Translations under genes and position numbers: made by a program
NCBI GenBank assembly: GCA_031269135.1
Contig: JAISZP010000138.1
Span: forward strand, 1 to 7,745
DNA length: 7,745 bases
Reading direction: 5' to 3'
Source: Deltaproteobacteria bacterium
GTDB lineage: Bacteria; Desulfobacterota; Desulfarculia; Adiutricales; Adiutricaceae
The notes under the pieces: model-generated
What the model was told of the DNA's origin: nothing
Seen by the model: only the letters and a program-made list of their open reading frames with translations
The model's database searches: none
Part shown: positions 7,568-7,745 of the stretch, piece by piece
How the letters are laid out: every line of letters begins with the position of its first letter
Numbering within the stretch: position 1 is the first letter of the stretch

Positions 7568-7580
7568 ATATTTGAAATAT
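7568..7580. repeat. palindrome ATATTTGAAATAT in the uvrB leader
   Basis: Perfect 6-bp arms around a central G, about 30-40 bases downstream of the predicted uvrB transcription start. It could be an operator. AT-rich palindromes of this size also occur by chance. Confidence 0.4.
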
Positions 7581-7593
7581 TACGGTGCGGATT

Positions 7594-7603
7594 GGATTAA
7601 TCC
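7594..7603. repeat. palindrome GGATTAATCC near the uvrB transcription start
   Basis: A perfect 10-bp palindrome about 8-17 bases downstream of the predicted uvrB start site, a position where a repressor would block transcription. It does not match any LexA consensus I know. Confidence 0.4.
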
Positions 7604-7617
7604 CTAAATTTTAGCGA

Positions 7618-7646
7618 ATTATATCAAATATTGCCGTAAAAAGCAA
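7618..7646 (-). promoter_or_regulatory. sigma70-type promoter of the uvrB-recJ operon
   Basis: On the minus strand TTGCTT (7646-7641) is followed by a 17-bp spacer and a consensus TATAAT (7623-7618), with TG one base upstream of the -10 box (TGATATAAT), the extended -10 form. This is the best promoter in the window. The only complete gene downstream is uvrB. Confidence 0.7.
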
Positions 7647-7698
7647 AAGGCTTGAATTGGCGGGGTGTAGATCTGCCGGAAACCGCAAAAATTGTCCG

Positions 7699-7745
7699 AT
7701 GATGATGCGGTCATTGGTCATGGCTCTGCTGGGGGCGCTTTCATG
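7699..7745 (+). CDS. start of a divergent gene with a hydrophobic N-terminus, cut by the right edge
   Basis: Three consecutive in-frame ATG codons (7699, 7702, 7705) begin a frame reading MMMRSLVMALLGALS that is still open at the window end. A basic residue followed by a hydrophobic run is what a Sec signal peptide or first membrane helix looks like. A fourth ATG lies at 7720. No good ribosome binding site is visible (GGAA about 17 nt upstream of the first ATG), so the start is uncertain. Only 15 codons are visible and no family can be named. It would be divergent from uvrB. Confidence 0.35.
   Translation, partial: MMMRSLVMALLGALS

Larger units (their letters stand above)
7386..7611 (-). other. 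long untranslated leader of uvrB
   Basis: If transcription starts about 7 bases after the predicted -10 box, the uvrB mRNA has a leader of about 225 nt. It contains palindromes at 7568-7580 and 7594-7603, a CCCC/GGGG hairpin with a T-rich tail at 7519-7544, and a nine-codon frame (ATG at 7537) without a ribosome binding site. The section between the hairpin and the uvrB start shows no recognisable riboswitch. No LexA-type box that I know (CTGT-N8-ACAG, GAAC-N4-GTTC) is present. Confidence 0.4.

Noticed and set aside
7655..7678. Possible sigma54 promoter (GG and GC elements) upstream of the right-edge gene
   Set aside because: Only the GG-N10-GC spacing fits; most other consensus bases do not.

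Overview
The window is bacterial and dense with genes. Every complete gene lies on the minus strand, so the reading order runs from the right end to the left. Two housekeeping DNA-repair genes anchor it, uvrB (7385 to 5385) and recJ (5376 to 3670). They are followed by a TPR-glycosyltransferase fusion, a radical SAM/SPASM protein and a broken FkbM-type methyltransferase cut by the left edge. The uvrB, recJ and glycosyltransferase genes have roughly balanced base composition (about 50 to 53% GC in the stretches I counted). Nothing fixes the phylum. UvrB and RecJ are full length and carry every catalytic motif, but they are too universal to place the organism by eye.

Right region (7386-7745): a divergent intergenic stretch. 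On the minus strand it holds a strong sigma70-like promoter (TTGCTT, 17 bp, TATAAT with an extended TG) about 225 nt upstream of the uvrB start. The implied long leader contains two short palindromes and a small GC hairpin followed by a T-rich run. On the plus strand a possible signal-peptide-bearing gene begins at 7699 and is cut by the window edge.

Centre (2182-7385): uvrB and recJ are 8 bp apart, and the recJ ribosome binding site overlaps the uvrB stop, so they are almost certainly co-transcribed. The TPR-glycosyltransferase follows about 90 bp later with no clear terminator between. Its most likely start sits one base after the stop of a 19-codon upstream ORF, which suggests translational coupling. 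UvrB (damage verification in nucleotide excision repair) and RecJ (5'-3' single-strand exonuclease) form a repair unit. The glycosyltransferase, radical SAM protein and FkbM remnant look like parts of a surface-glycan or small-molecule modification locus attached behind it.

Left region (1-2181): an AT-rich block of about 1 kb (roughly 1190-2180; 18 to 35% GC in counted 60-base rows) covers the first half of the radical SAM gene and the 299 bp in front of it. On its plus strand at about 2046-2189 I read a degraded fragment of a tyrosine recombinase, including the catalytic-arginine motif TGLR and interrupted by TGA. It abuts the glycosyltransferase stop codon. An integrase relic at the border of an AT-rich block, and a broken methyltransferase at the far side of the radical SAM gene, mark this as a past site of DNA acquisition and decay. 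I found no CRISPR array, tRNA, rRNA or complete mobile element, and no convincing new defence-type system.
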